Shown: positions 51,702-60,107 of the stretch, in pieces
Layout of the letters: each line of letters opens with the position of its first letter
How positions within the stretch are numbered: the first letter of the stretch is position 1
NCBI RefSeq assembly: GCF_940143175.1
Contig: NZ_OW659496.1
Coordinates: 1,240,001-1,304,000, forward strand
From: Erysipelothrix amsterdamensis
GTDB taxonomy: Bacteria > Bacillota_I > Bacilli_A > Erysipelotrichales > Erysipelotrichaceae
Direction: 5' to 3'
Length of the DNA stretch: 64,000 nucleotides
Made by a program: the position numbers and the translations under genes
The notes under the pieces: model-generated
The model's database searches: none
What the model was told of the DNA's origin: nothing
Seen by the model: the letters and a program-made list of their open reading frames with translations, nothing else

Positions 51702-53228
51702 TTAGTGTTTAACTTTACTTTTAAATTTTACTTTGACGCTTTCAATCGCTTGATCAAATTCTTCAATTTTCATTAACTTAACAGAAACAAAATAAACGAG
51801 CATTCCAATCAATACTACGAATACAAGTCCTGTTACCAAACTAAACTTAGGACTAATGAATGGGTAAGCGAAGAAGACCACCGCTGCCATAATTGATCCC
51901 GAAATAATCAATTTTAGAACTGTTTTGAAAATATACTTATTATTGAAATCGCCAATCATCTTGTACAAGAAATAATAAATGAGAATAAAGTATACGAGTT
52001 TTGAAATACTTGTACCAAGAGTTAAGCCCGGTAGCCCCATAAACTGAACAAAGAATAAACTCGCAACGATGTTTGACGCAACGGAGATTGCTCCATAAAC
52101 AACAGGTCGGCGTGTATCACCTAAAGAGTAAAAGACACGCAATAAAATCATCGCATTCGCATTCACAATTAATCCCAGACATGAAGCAATTAATACATTA
52201 GACGTTAAAACAACTGCTTCTGGGGTGAATGCACCACGGCCAAAAAACAATTGAACCAAAGGTTTTGATAATACCATCATTCCAAGTGTTGCCGGAACAA
52301 CAATCATATTCACTGCTATAAGCGTATTTGAAATCGAATTCTTTAAGCCCTCATCATCTCCATTAGCCGCAAACTTCGCCATTGCAGGAAAGAGCACCGT
52401 AATAATTGAACTTACAAAAAGACCAATTATTGAGTCGCTAATTTTATTTGAGTAATTCACAATCGAAATCCCACCTTCAATAACACCGGAAGCAATGGTC
52501 TTATCAAAAATTGCATTAACTTGATCAATTGACGATCCAATAATAACAGGAACCGCCATTACAAGCATGATCTTAATATGTTCATCTCGAATTTTTAATT
52601 TAAATTGATGTTTATAACCCGATCGTTTGGCAATCAGATAGATAAAAAATGACTGGCTAGCAATCGCAAGTGTTACACCATATGCCAGAAGGTAAACAGA
52701 ATTTCCTTTCGATAAAATAATACTTATAACAATGACAATATTCATGATGACATAACTGATACCATGAGCTGCAAAGCGTTCTTTAATTTGAAGATAACCT
52801 TGTAATACCGCTAAAATTGTTTGAAAGAACACAGCAAGTAATGTGATGCGTGTAAATGATACCGCCAAAGCCATTGTCTCGGCATTAAATCCTGAAGCAA
52901 AAACACGTACTAAAGGTTCTGTAAAGATTTCCGCCAATATAATAACACCCACAAAGACTACAAGTAAGATATTAATGATATTACTGGTGAACGCCTCTGC
53001 TTTATCATTACCTTCACGTTTATGAATCTTACTAAAAATCGGAATAAACGAAGTCGTAATTCCTGTTGCAATAAAACTAAACAACGAATTCGGAATTGAA
53101 GATGCAATGATGTATGCATCTGTAATCGCTGTTGCACCAAAATACTTCGCCAATAACAACTCTCTAAAAATTCCAAAGAATTTATTAAACACCATCAGCA
53201 ATATTAATACTATTGCGTTCTTTTTCAT
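51702..53228 (-). CDS. murJ: Lipid II flippase MurJ
   Basis: 508 residues with about fourteen membrane spans. MurJ/MviN-type sequence: LMVFNKFFGIFRELLLAKYFGATAITDAYIIASSIPNSLFSF at the start, with FRELLLAKYFG containing the essential Arg of the central cavity, and FFGRGAFTPEAVVLTSNVL near residue 340. It flips the lipid-linked peptidoglycan precursor. GAGAGGATT lies at some distance before the ATG. The order coaD, tRNA-Arg, murJ, ABC-F is transcribed in one direction, with a terminator after the tRNA. Confidence 0.93.
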   Translation of the reverse strand: MKKNAIVLILLMVFNKFFGIFRELLLAKYFGATAITDAYIIASSIPNSLFSFIATGITTSFIPIFSKIHKREGNDKAEAFTSNIINILLVVFVGVIILAEIFTEPLVRVFASGFNAETMALAVSFTRITLLAVFFQTILAVLQGYLQIKERFAAHGISYVIMNIVIVISIILSKGNSVYLLAYGVTLAIASQSFFIYLIAKRSGYKHQFKLKIRDEHIKIMLVMAVPVIIGSSIDQVNAIFDKTIASGVIEGGISIVNYSNKISDSIIGLFVSSIITVLFPAMAKFAANGDDEGLKNSISNTLIAVNMIVVPATLGMMVLSKPLVQLFFGRGAFTPEAVVLTSNVLIASCLGLIVNANAMILLRVFYSLGDTRRPVVYGAISVASNIVASLFFVQFMGLPGLTLGTSISKLVYFILIYYFLYKMIGDFNNKYIFKTVLKLIISGSIMAAVVFFAYPFISPKFSLVTGLVFVVLIGMLVYFVSVKLMKIEEFDQAIESVKVKFKSKVKH

Positions 53229-53369
53229 AAAATATAATCCTCTCTTAAACTCATAAAATGAGATCTTTGATTTATGTTTTTATTTATTTTATATATGCAT
53301 AAGACATTATATCATAAATCCCTTTAAAAACTGATGTGCTCACAAAGAGATCATGATAACAATAAAAAA

Positions 53370-53392
53370 ACTCTTGATACTATTTCAAGAGT
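53370..53392 (-). terminator. Terminator after tRNA-Arg(CCT)
   Basis: ACTCTTGA/TCAAGAGT stem around seven bases, followed by T residues on the minus strand. Confidence 0.82.
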
Positions 53393-53401
53393 AAAAACAT
53401 T

Positions 53402-53477
53402 TGGTGCGACTTACAAGAATCGAACTTGTGACACAGCGCTTAGGAGGCACTTGCTCTATCCACTGAGCTAAAGCCGC
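53402..53477 (-). tRNA. tRNA-Arg (anticodon CCT)
   Basis: 76 bases with encoded CCA. Acceptor stem GCGGCTT/AAGTCGC (one GT pair), D arm AGCTCAGTGGATAGAGC, anticodon loop CTCCTAA (anticodon CCT, reads AGG), T arm with GTTCGATTC. It begins nine bases after the coaD stop, so is probably cotranscribed with it. Confidence 0.96.
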
Positions 53478-53485
53478 ATTACAAC

Positions 53486-53968
53486 CTAAACTACAATATC
53501 GTATTTTCGATACAGCCGGCTTGCAACATTTTGTGGAACAAATCCTTTAAGGTCGCCACCATAACGGGCAATTTCACGTGCTACGCTTGAAGATATGTAC
53601 GAGTATTTAGGTGACGCAACCAAAAACAAAGTCTCAATCGTTTCATTTAAAACACGATTTGAAGTCGCTAATTGTAATTCGTTTTCATAATCCATAACCG
53701 CACGAATCCCTCTAACAAGAATTGGGCATGCTTGCTTTTGCGCAAAATCAATTGTAAGTCCTTCACCAATCATAACCTCAACATTTGATAGATGACTTAA
53801 ACACTCATGAGCCATTTCTAAACGCTCCGCCATTGTAAACGTTCCCGATTTTTTTTCATTAACCATTATCGCAACAACAACGTGATCAAACATTTTTGCA
53901 CAACGCTCAATTAAATCAATATGGCCAGTTGTGATGGGATCAAAAGATCCAGGATACATAACCTTCAT
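53486..53968 (-). CDS. coaD: Phosphopantetheine adenylyltransferase
   Basis: 160 residues from the ATG at 53968 (GAGGT six bases before it; another ATG two codons earlier overlaps the site). Fourth step of coenzyme A synthesis. Nucleotidyltransferase motif MKVMYPGSFDPITTGHIDLIERCAK with the (T/H)xGH element, then RGIRAVMDYENELQLA near residue 88 and YSYISSSVAREIARYGGDLKGFVP. Single gene with its own -10 (TATAAT at 53990-53995). It is followed by tRNA-Arg. Confidence 0.96.
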   Translation of the reverse strand: MKVMYPGSFDPITTGHIDLIERCAKMFDHVVVAIMVNEKKSGTFTMAERLEMAHECLSHLSNVEVMIGEGLTIDFAQKQACPILVRGIRAVMDYENELQLATSNRVLNETIETLFLVASPKYSYISSSVAREIARYGGDLKGFVPQNVASRLYRKYDIVV

Positions 53969-54101
53969 AGACATACCTCACTTAGGACTATTATAACGTA
54001 TTTCGATTTTATAAAAAAGCCAAAATCGGATAGACTTCTAACTTTTTTATTGTAGACGCTAGTTTTTGTAATAGTTTCGGAATGCATTGTGACGAAAACA
54101 G

Positions 54102-54253
54102 AAAAAAAAACACATCTGGGAGTGATGTGTTTTTTTAAAGATCCATCGTCAGTATTATTGGAGGAATACTTAATTTATATAATTTTGAGGAAATAGATTA
54201 TCTATGAGCGATGGTCTAAAGGACAAGTTTTTTTAGATAGATGAACTATCTAT
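54102..54253 (-). ncRNA. Candidate small RNA with CU-rich segments
   Basis: A promoter (TTGACA/TATAAT, 54260-54287) points into about 150 bases without a supported ORF, which end in a strong terminator (54102-54133). Near the 5' end TAGATAG/CTATCTA forms a hairpin. GACCATCG and CGATGGATC could pair across the middle, enclosing unpaired or looped TTTCCTC and TTCCTCC segments that are complementary to Shine-Dalgarno sequences. This is the layout of Firmicute trans-acting small RNAs. It fills most of the 365-base gap between coaD and flavodoxin. Regulators and targets are unknown; evidence is structural only. Confidence 0.6.
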
Positions 54254-54259
54254 AAACTT

Positions 54260-54287
54260 ATTATACCTTCCCAATGAAAAATGTCAA
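54260..54287 (-). promoter_or_regulatory. Promoter of the candidate small RNA
   Basis: TTGACA (54282-54287) and TATAAT (54260-54265) on the minus strand with a 16-base spacer; both hexamers are exact consensus. The sequence TGTAAATT/AATTTACA with an inner ATTCT/AGAAT repeat lies just upstream (54307-54338) at the end of the flavodoxin gene. Confidence 0.7.
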
Positions 54288-54333
54288 CACTTTTTACAAA
54301 AGAATATGTAAATTATACATTCTATGAAAGAAT

Positions 54334-54756
54334 TTACATTGATAGCACTCTTTTTGTTTCTTCATATGCTTCTTTCAATTGTTCTTCGGTTGGTTCCCAC
54401 TGATATGCAAACTTACGTTCCACAATACCACCGGCATCTACAATCTCCTGTTCCCAATTTTCGATCCAAACGCCTTCGCCCCAATCATACGACCCAAAAA
54501 GAACAACGCGTTTTCCAGAAAGCATTGGAAGCAGTTCATCAAAAAACGGTCTAAATTCATACTCTTCAACATTCTCATCATTCATAGCCGGTGACCCTAA
54601 GAACAATACATCTGCGTCAATTACGGATTCGGCTGTTACATCCGATACAAAGTCATTACTGCCTTCAATGCCCAAATCTTCTACTGCTTCGTAAATTGAA
54701 TCCGCAATCATTTGCGTATTCCCTGAAGCTGAATAATACACGATATTTATTTTCAT
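54334..54756 (-). CDS. Flavodoxin
   Basis: 140 residues from the ATG at 54756 (GGAGG nine bases upstream). FMN phosphate-binding loop is YYSASGNTQMIAD near residues 6-18; later GSPAMNDENVEEYEFRPF and FGSYDWGEGVWIENWEQ contribute the isoalloxazine site. Electron carrier of low potential, in many Firmicutes replacing ferredoxin when iron is short. It is single; a palindromic AT-rich repeat follows at its end but without a T tract. Confidence 0.92.
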   Translation of the reverse strand: MKINIVYYSASGNTQMIADSIYEAVEDLGIEGSNDFVSDVTAESVIDADVLFLGSPAMNDENVEEYEFRPFFDELLPMLSGKRVVLFGSYDWGEGVWIENWEQEIVDAGGIVERKFAYQWEPTEEQLKEAYEETKRVLSM

Positions 54757-54794
54757 AATAACCTCCATCGTAATTACTTACTATTATAAAATAA

Positions 54795-54820
54795 AAAATG
54801 TTAGTTTACACTAACATTTT
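54795..54820 (-). terminator. Terminator of the PTS IIB gene
   Basis: AAAATGTTAG/CTAACATTTT stem with a six-base loop and T residues on the minus strand. Confidence 0.85.
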
Positions 54821-54825
54821 TAGAT

Positions 54826-55131
54826 TTAAGCATCACCAAGTACTTTTTTCACTTCTGCGATTACAGCTTCACCATTCATCGTACCGTATGCACGCATATC
54901 GATAACTTCAATTGGTTTTTCTGGTAATTGTTTTTGAACTGTACTTAAATTAAAACGAACTTGAGGTCCTAACAGGATGATGTCTGCATCAGCACCAACG
55001 CGTGCGGCTTCACTTACAGCGTGAGCTGATATTTCTACGTCATATCCTTGTGCAGCAGCTGCTTCTTGCATTTTTGTAACAAGGATACTTGTTGACATAC
55101 CTGCTGAACATAATAAAATAATTTTTCTCAT
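54826..55131 (-). CDS. PTS lactose/cellobiose-type IIB component
   Basis: 101-residue IIB protein of the Lac family. The phosphorylated Cys is in LLCSAGMSTS at residue 8. The fold (Cys loop, then DVEISAHAVSEA, ILLGPQVRF and EKPIEVIDMRAYGTMNGEAV) is complete. It receives phosphate from IIA and passes it to the sugar bound to a IIC channel, but no IIC is in this window; the matching IIA is 1.7 kb away. GAGGATATT precedes the ATG. The sugar (cellobiose, chitobiose or other beta-glucoside) is not known. Confidence 0.92.
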   Translation of the reverse strand: MRKIILLCSAGMSTSILVTKMQEAAAAQGYDVEISAHAVSEAARVGADADIILLGPQVRFNLSTVQKQLPEKPIEVIDMRAYGTMNGEAVIAEVKKVLGDA

Positions 55132-55206
55132 AATATCCTCCTCGATATGAAACTATTATAACAACAAAGGGAAATAGTGTCTATAAGAAAGCGTTAACAT
55201 TTCCAA

Positions 55207-56736
55207 TCATTTCTTCCCAGTAAGGATCCCCATGATGTTTCTTGTAATCGCTTTACCTAACTCGTTACCGATGGTACTCATCGTACGATTCATTCCCTTT
55301 TCAATCGGTGTCTGACGGTGACGAGTTGTGGTCTTCTTACGGTTTTGTAATTTTTCTTTTTCTTTTTCTAATTTTTGTTTCTCTTTCTCAAATGCGAGAC
55401 GTTCTTTTTCAAGTTCTAAATTTACTTTTTCTTGCTCCTCTTCAATCCCTGCTTGAGTCATTTTTTCTGCTAAAGACTCATACGCTGAAAATCGATCAAT
55501 CGACTCCATGTATTTTTGATTAAAACTACTGTTTTGAATCATTGATACCCGCATGCTTGCATCCACTTCAGCCATAAGACTCTGTGGTGGTAACACGAAG
55601 GCACGTTCTGCAATTTGTGGCGTACCCTTTTCATCAAGCGTTGAAATAATCGCTTCGCCTGTACCCAGTTCCATAATAGCCGTCTCAGTATTAAAATTAG
55701 GATTGGCTCTAAAGCTTTGAGCAGCAGCTCTCACTTGTTTTTGTTCTCCTGGAGTGTACGCACGAAGTGCATGTTGGATACGGTTTCCGAGTTGACTTAA
55801 AACACGGTCAGGGACGTCTGAAGGACTTTGAGAAATAAAATAAACACCAACACCTTTTGAACGAATCAACTTAACTACAAGTTCAATACGATCCACCAGG
55901 GCTTTTGGAACATCTTTAAACAGGAGATGTGCTTCATCAAAGAAAAACACCATCTTAGGTTTCTCTACATCCCCTACTTCAGGTAATGTTTCAAAGAGTT
56001 CCGATAACATCCAAAGTAAAAAGGTTGCATAAAGGGTTGGTTGACGAAACAACTCAACACTATGAAGAATATTAATCATACCGCGACCATTTGAATCCGT
56101 ACAAATCCAATCTTGAATATCTAAAGCCGGTTCACCAAAGAAAATATCTGCGCCTTGTTCCTCTAAGAAAACAACCTTACGAACAACCGCCCCAACTGTT
56201 TGTGTCGACATTAAACCATATTGTGCAGCAAGTTCTTTATTGTTTTGGTAAACATAATCCAACATTGCTTTTAAATCCTTGATATCAAGCAACAACAACC
56301 CTTGTGCATCCGCAATTTTGAAAACTAAAGATAACACACTTGCTTGCGTTTCATTAAGATCCATAAGCTTTGAAAGCATGACTGGACCCATTTCTGAAAT
56401 CGTAGTACGAACAGGAATACCACCCTTACCGTAAATATCCCAAAACGTTACAGGAAACCCTTTATACTCAAAACCATCCACGCCAAACTTTTCAACGCGA
56501 CTGGACACATTAGGATTATCAACCCCTGCGGAGGCAAGTCCGGACACATCACCTTTAATATCCGCTAAAAACGTAGGAACACCTAAGTCACTTAATGCTT
56601 CGGTTAAAACTTTCAATGTAACTGTCTTACCGGTACCTGTAGCACCGGTGATCAGTCCATGACGATTTAACATCTGCGGTAAAATATACACAGGCGCATC
56701 GCCCTGTGCAATCCATATTTTATTTTCTTTTAACAT
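55207..56736 (-). CDS. HerA-like ATPase (DUF853 family)
   Basis: 509 residues. Walker A GATGTGKTVTLKVL near residue 31, Walker B MVFFFDEAHLLF near residue 268 and ARNG-like KGVGVYFISQSPSDVPDRVL near residue 295 fit the HerA/FtsK-like DUF853 family; the C-terminus is a Glu/Lys-rich coiled coil (EKERLAFEKEKQKLEKEKEK) and a basic tail. These hexameric motor-like ATPases are widespread but their role in most bacteria is unknown. It lies between PTS IIB and PTS IIA, with an AGGAG site. No nuclease or defence partner (NurA, DUF4297, Sir2) is adjacent. Confidence 0.85.
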   Translation of the reverse strand: MLKENKIWIAQGDAPVYILPQMLNRHGLITGATGTGKTVTLKVLTEALSDLGVPTFLADIKGDVSGLASAGVDNPNVSSRVEKFGVDGFEYKGFPVTFWDIYGKGGIPVRTTISEMGPVMLSKLMDLNETQASVLSLVFKIADAQGLLLLDIKDLKAMLDYVYQNNKELAAQYGLMSTQTVGAVVRKVVFLEEQGADIFFGEPALDIQDWICTDSNGRGMINILHSVELFRQPTLYATFLLWMLSELFETLPEVGDVEKPKMVFFFDEAHLLFKDVPKALVDRIELVVKLIRSKGVGVYFISQSPSDVPDRVLSQLGNRIQHALRAYTPGEQKQVRAAAQSFRANPNFNTETAIMELGTGEAIISTLDEKGTPQIAERAFVLPPQSLMAEVDASMRVSMIQNSSFNQKYMESIDRFSAYESLAEKMTQAGIEEEQEKVNLELEKERLAFEKEKQKLEKEKEKLQNRKKTTTRHRQTPIEKGMNRTMSTIGNELGKAITRNIMGILTGKK

Positions 56737-56794
56737 GATGATCTCCTTATTTTATGTTTCTATCTCACTAATTGCATTGTACCATGTGCCTAAA

Positions 56795-56818
56795 AATAAA
56801 AAAAGAGCCACAGCTCTT
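56795..56818 (-). terminator. Terminator of the PTS IIA gene
   Basis: AAGAGC/GCTCTT stem with a four-base loop followed by seven T residues on the minus strand. Confidence 0.78.
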
Positions 56819-57125
56819 ATTGAATTTTCTTGTGAATGTCAATAAGTTCTGTAGCCATAATTTTTAATACTTCTGCGCTCATCATTTGATCTTCAGCATG
56901 AATCAACAACAAGTTCACTTGAGTTGCGCCATTTTGAGCTTCTTGTTGAATTAATTGTGCATGAACACGATGTCCCTCAACAAATTGTTCTTCACCTTCA
57001 GCCATAAGCTGTTCTGCACGTTCGAAGTCGCCCTCTTTCGCTGCCTGAATTGCTTCCACAAAACATGAACGAGCCGACCCGTTAAATGAAATCATTTGAA
57101 AACTAAGTAATTCTAAACCTTCCAT
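56817..57125 (-). CDS. PTS lactose/cellobiose-type IIA component
   Basis: 102 residues from the ATG at 57125 (AAAGGAG site); the open frame upstream is not coding. Three-helix IIA fold: LELLSFQMISFNGSARSCFVEAIQAAKEGDFERAEQLMAEG, then the phosphorylated His in VNLLLIHAEDQMM near residue 76. Phosphorylated by HPr and passes phosphate to IIB. It is separated from the IIB gene by the HerA-like ATPase and has its own terminator. Its IIC partner is not in the window. Confidence 0.92.
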   Translation of the reverse strand: MEGLELLSFQMISFNGSARSCFVEAIQAAKEGDFERAEQLMAEGEEQFVEGHRVHAQLIQQEAQNGATQVNLLLIHAEDQMMSAEVLKIMATELIDIHKKIQ

Positions 57126-57338
57126 GATATTCTCCTTTATGTACATTGTCATTATATCAAATTCATTTTCAAATTGGTAGCCCCATAAACTGAAATAATA
57201 TTTCATTCAATTCCTTTAAATAAAGGACGTAAACCCCTTACAAGCTAAGTGTGGTTTGAAATGTTTTTTCTATATATTTCAAAAAACAACCATCGACTGC
57301 CTCGAGCGATTGTGATAAACTGTGAATATATAAAAAAA

Positions 57339-57352
57339 ACACCAACTGGTGT
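57339..57352 (-). terminator. Terminator after tRNA-Thr
   Basis: ACACCAA/CTGGTGT-type stem (ACACCAGTTGGTGT palindrome) followed by eight T residues on the minus strand. Confidence 0.85.
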
Positions 57353-57360
57353 AAATGTTA

Positions 57361-57436
57361 TGGTGCCGGCTAGAGGACTTGAACCCCCAACCTACTGATT
57401 ACGATTCAGTTGCTCTACCAATTGAGCTAAGCCGGC
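57361..57436 (-). tRNA. tRNA-Thr (anticodon CGT)
   Basis: 76 bases with encoded CCA. Acceptor stem GCCGGCT/AGCCGGC, D arm AGCTCAATTGGTAGAGC, anticodon loop ATCGTAA (anticodon CGT, reads ACG), T arm with GTTCAAGTC. It is divergent from the LURP-one gene and stands alone; the rest of the 57126-57360 gap shows no further gene. Confidence 0.96.
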
Positions 57437-57491
57437 GTGATTAAATTGTACATCTCATTTACATTCAAATCAAGACCCTAGGAGAAAAAAT

Positions 57492-57992
57492 ATGAAATTA
57501 TACGTAAAACAACACGTACTCTCGATTCGTGATCGATTTGACGTCAAAGATGAGTACGGTACTACCCTATATTCAGTGCATGGTTCGATTCTTACGATTG
57601 GTCGTAAATTCACAATCACAGACGCGACACAAACCCCCGTTGCAACCGTGAAGCATAAACCATTCCATTTTCTATCTCAATACATCATCAGCACAGCCGA
57701 TCACAATGTACTTTTGAAAAGAGATTTGTCTTTATTCAGAATGAAATTCTCACTTAGACATCTAGACTGGAAACTCAATGGTGATTATCTTGGACATCGC
57801 TATAGCATCACTTCTCATAACAAGACATTGATGACCCTCTCCAAGAAATGGTTTAGTTGGGGCGATAGTTATGAACTGAATATTCACGATGACAACAATG
57901 CATTACTTTGTCTTTGTATTACGATTGCGATTGATGCGGAACTTGCGAATTTAAGACGCACTACGCAAACGACACAAAACTCAAACACATAA
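57492..57992 (+). CDS. LURP-one-related (YxjI-like) protein
   Basis: 166 residues, with the LURP-one/Tubby-like pattern: KLYVKQHVLSIRDRFDVKDEYGTTLYSVHGSILTIGRKFTI, the strand repeat with HKPFHFLSQYIISTAD, and a C-terminal hydrophobic helix (ALLCLCITIAIDAELANL) characteristic of the fold. Bacillus YxjI is the nearest known name. Membrane-phosphoinositide-like binding is known for plant relatives but not here; role unknown. AGGAG precedes the ATG. It ends at a bidirectional terminator. Confidence 0.85.
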   Translation: MKLYVKQHVLSIRDRFDVKDEYGTTLYSVHGSILTIGRKFTITDATQTPVATVKHKPFHFLSQYIISTADHNVLLKRDLSLFRMKFSLRHLDWKLNGDYLGHRYSITSHNKTLMTLSKKWFSWGDSYELNIHDDNNALLCLCITIAIDAELANLRRTTQTTQNSNT

Positions 57993-58016
57993 AAAGAACG
58001 GAAACATCCGTTCTTT
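57993..58016. terminator. Bidirectional terminator
   Basis: AAAGAACGGA/TCCGTTCTTT stem with a four-base loop, flanked by A and T runs, between the convergent LURP-one and PPC genes. Confidence 0.9.
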
Positions 58017-58018
58017 TT

Positions 58019-58435
58019 TTAACTTTCTTTACATACATTCCCTGTAACTTCAATTTCAAGTTCCTTAAACCCAGATAACTCACCTTTTGTTCGTGTTAGT
58101 TGATGGTGTTCAAGTTCAATGATCACAATTTCCGCTGTCGACTTTACGGTACACCCTAAAGCCACATGACCTCCGAGAACTTTAAATTCGGAGTCACTGA
58201 TGGATGCATGAAGATGATGACCCCCTTGAGAAACCGTTCCAACGCACGAAACAATTTCATAGGGTCCTTGCAATTGAATTTCTTTTTTGTTGTGACCTTT
58301 ACGAAAAACAACACTGGATAAACTTCCAACGCATGTCCCTATATATCCTGATGTAATTTGAAATTTCTTACAGTAAGCATCAATTCCTTGTAATAGATCA
58401 TCACCAGGCATTAAACGAATTACATGTTCTTTCAT
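58019..58435 (-). CDS. PPC-domain (DUF296) DNA-binding-like protein
   Basis: 138 residues from the ATG at 58435 (GGTGGG site). It matches the PPC/DUF296 domain: GDDLLQGIDAYCKKFQITSGYIGTCVGSLSSVVFR, then GPYEIVSCVGTVSQGGHHLHASISDSEFKVLGGHVALGCTVKSTAEIVI with the conserved His residues that usually bind metal, and LTRTKGELSG. Plant members have AT hooks; bacterial single-domain members are of unknown function, some thought to bind DNA or nucleotides. Confidence 0.82.
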   Translation of the reverse strand: MKEHVIRLMPGDDLLQGIDAYCKKFQITSGYIGTCVGSLSSVVFRKGHNKKEIQLQGPYEIVSCVGTVSQGGHHLHASISDSEFKVLGGHVALGCTVKSTAEIVIIELEHHQLTRTKGELSGFKELEIEVTGNVCKES

Positions 58436-58533
58436 ATTCCCACCGTCCTTATTCTTTATTCTACTTGTTTTCACGCAAAGTCTCAATTAGATTCAATTTC
58501 ATTTTTCTTCACAAAAAATTCACCCGGGAAATA

Positions 58534-60030
58534 TTATGAAATAATCGAGAGTCCCGAAGCGTCAAAATAGTATATATCATGGAAGACTTCTTCAATCAAT
58601 GTCCTGTCATGTGTTACCGAAATAATCGCACCTTGATACTCATTGAGTAAGTTGTAAATAACCCCGACACTCAAAGGACTTAAGTTACGGGTAGGTTCAT
58701 CAAGAACAATGACTTTTGGTTTTTTTAGTACAAGTTTTAATAATGACACTTTTGCTTTTTGACCGCCGGATAATCGATACATTGGTGTGTTCATTTCAAT
58801 CTCCGTGAACTTTAAACTCCCAAGGTGGTTTGTTATTTTTGAGCGTTCATCTCGAGACCCTTCTACAACACAATTTTCAATCGGCGTAAGATTATAGTCC
58901 AGATTGAGTTCGTACGATTGATGCATCACCCCTACCTCATCGTTATCAAATCGTTTCACAATTTGATGCAGTAAAGTCGTTTTTCCGATGCCATTTCGAC
59001 CGACAATCGCGATACGATCTTGACTGTAAACCGTTAATTCAAGATCATGTGCTAAAACATTTTCTCCGCACTTCAATACATCTTCGTGAAATTCCAATAT
59101 TTTTTTACGATGGACGGACTCTTGTTCGTCAAAAGAAAGCTTGATCGCACCTTCGAAATCTCGTTTCTCAGGTAAAACGTCTCGTTCAAATCGTCGTTCC
59201 ATTGATTTAATTTGATGCATTTTTTTCTTCAACAGGCGTCCTTTCGCAGGATCTTGCCGCGTTTGCGTACGTTGACGATGTTCTACTTTTTGATATAACT
59301 TAAGCCAACGTTCTTCTTGTTTTTGTTTTTCCTTTTGGCGCATCTTTAGATCATGGTTGTGTTTTTGAATATGACTTAGAAAATCTTCAGAGTATGCTTG
59401 GTATGTTCCCTCATACACAGTAACACGAGAACGTGTTTTACGATGGGTCTGTTCAAGATGTACAATACGATTCGCACATGTTTGTAAGAGCATAATATCA
59501 TGCGATACAAAGATAATCGGAATGGTTTGCGAAAGCATCCAAGTTTCAAGCCAAATCAACGTATCCAAATCTAAGTCATTGCTGGGTTCATCAAGTAGAT
59601 AACAATCACAAGGATGGACCATCAACCTTAATAATTGGATTCGAACACGCTCGCCACCACTATAGGTACGCATTGATCGGTTTAAATCTCCGAGTTCAAA
59701 ATGGGGTAAAACTTCTTTTAAGAATCGTGAGACATTACCGTATAACTCCCACTTCTCGTTGATTATATAAGCTAATGCATCCATTTCAAGCTCATTCTGA
59801 GTCATTTCTTGATTTAAATAACCAAATACAACCGTATGACTGCTTACTGTTTTCGTTACATAGAGATCTTTAAGTGACGCATCTTGAGCGAGAGCTTTCA
59901 GTGTTAAACTTTTACCATTTCCCTCTTCCCCAATTAACGCAACTCGATCATTTTGATTTAAAGACATAGAAAAAGGCGCGATAAGCTCGCGCCCTGTTCC
60001 CGTCTTAATATTAAGACTAAAATTAAACAT
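58534..60030 (-). CDS. ABC-F family ATPase (copy 2)
   Basis: 498 residues, a full-length paralog of the protein at 50075-51553. Walker A: GEEGNGKSLTLKAL near residue 35 and GRNGIGKTTLLHQI; signatures YSGGERVRIQLL and LSGGQKAKVSLL; Walker B LLDEPSNDLDLDT and IVLDEPTRNLSPL. The basic interdomain linker (residues ~215-300) reads RQKEKQKQEERWLKLYQKVEHRQRTQTRQDPAKGRLLKKK. Again no transmembrane spans. Probably acts on the ribosome, perhaps in antibiotic resistance. It has its own consensus promoter and a leader ORF complementary to its start region. Confidence 0.88.
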   Translation of the reverse strand: MFNFSLNIKTGTGRELIAPFSMSLNQNDRVALIGEEGNGKSLTLKALAQDASLKDLYVTKTVSSHTVVFGYLNQEMTQNELEMDALAYIINEKWELYGNVSRFLKEVLPHFELGDLNRSMRTYSGGERVRIQLLRLMVHPCDCYLLDEPSNDLDLDTLIWLETWMLSQTIPIIFVSHDIMLLQTCANRIVHLEQTHRKTRSRVTVYEGTYQAYSEDFLSHIQKHNHDLKMRQKEKQKQEERWLKLYQKVEHRQRTQTRQDPAKGRLLKKKMHQIKSMERRFERDVLPEKRDFEGAIKLSFDEQESVHRKKILEFHEDVLKCGENVLAHDLELTVYSQDRIAIVGRNGIGKTTLLHQIVKRFDNDEVGVMHQSYELNLDYNLTPIENCVVEGSRDERSKITNHLGSLKFTEIEMNTPMYRLSGGQKAKVSLLKLVLKKPKVIVLDEPTRNLSPLSVGVIYNLLNEYQGAIISVTHDRTLIEEVFHDIYYFDASGLSIIS

Positions 60031-60085
60031 GACAAAACTTCCTCCTATTTTATGATTAATGATTTAGAAAGATTTTCTGTCCATG
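60028..60085 (-). promoter_or_regulatory. SD/start-sequestering pairing in the ABC-F copy 2 leader
   Basis: On the minus strand the leader ORF CATGGACAGAAAATCTTTC (60085-60067) is complementary to GGAAGTTTTGTCATG (60042-60028), which covers part of the ABC-F SD and its start codon: CAT/ATG, GAC/GTC, AAAA/TTTT and CTTTC/GGAAG with short bulges. Translation of the leader would compete with this pairing. Confidence 0.6.
60064..60084 (-). CDS. Leader peptide of ABC-F copy 2
   Basis: ATG at 60084, six codons (MDRKSF) then TAA, with a GGCGGTGG site four bases upstream. It lies between the consensus promoter and the ABC-F gene, 33 bases before the ABC-F start. Likely a regulatory ORF, not a functional protein. 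Confidence 0.55.
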   Translation of the reverse strand: MDRKSF

Positions 60086-60107
60086 TTCCCACCGCCTTAT
60101 TAGTGAT

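Noticed and set aside
54140-54240. Plus-strand ORF MSDGLKDKFF within the candidate small RNA region
   Set aside because: Only ten codons, with GAGGA 12 bases from the ATG and no plus-strand promoter; the minus-strand promoter and terminator explain the region better.
55207-56736. HerA-type ATPase as part of an anti-phage system
   Set aside because: No NurA, Sir2, DUF4297 or other nuclease lies beside it; neighbours are PTS components.
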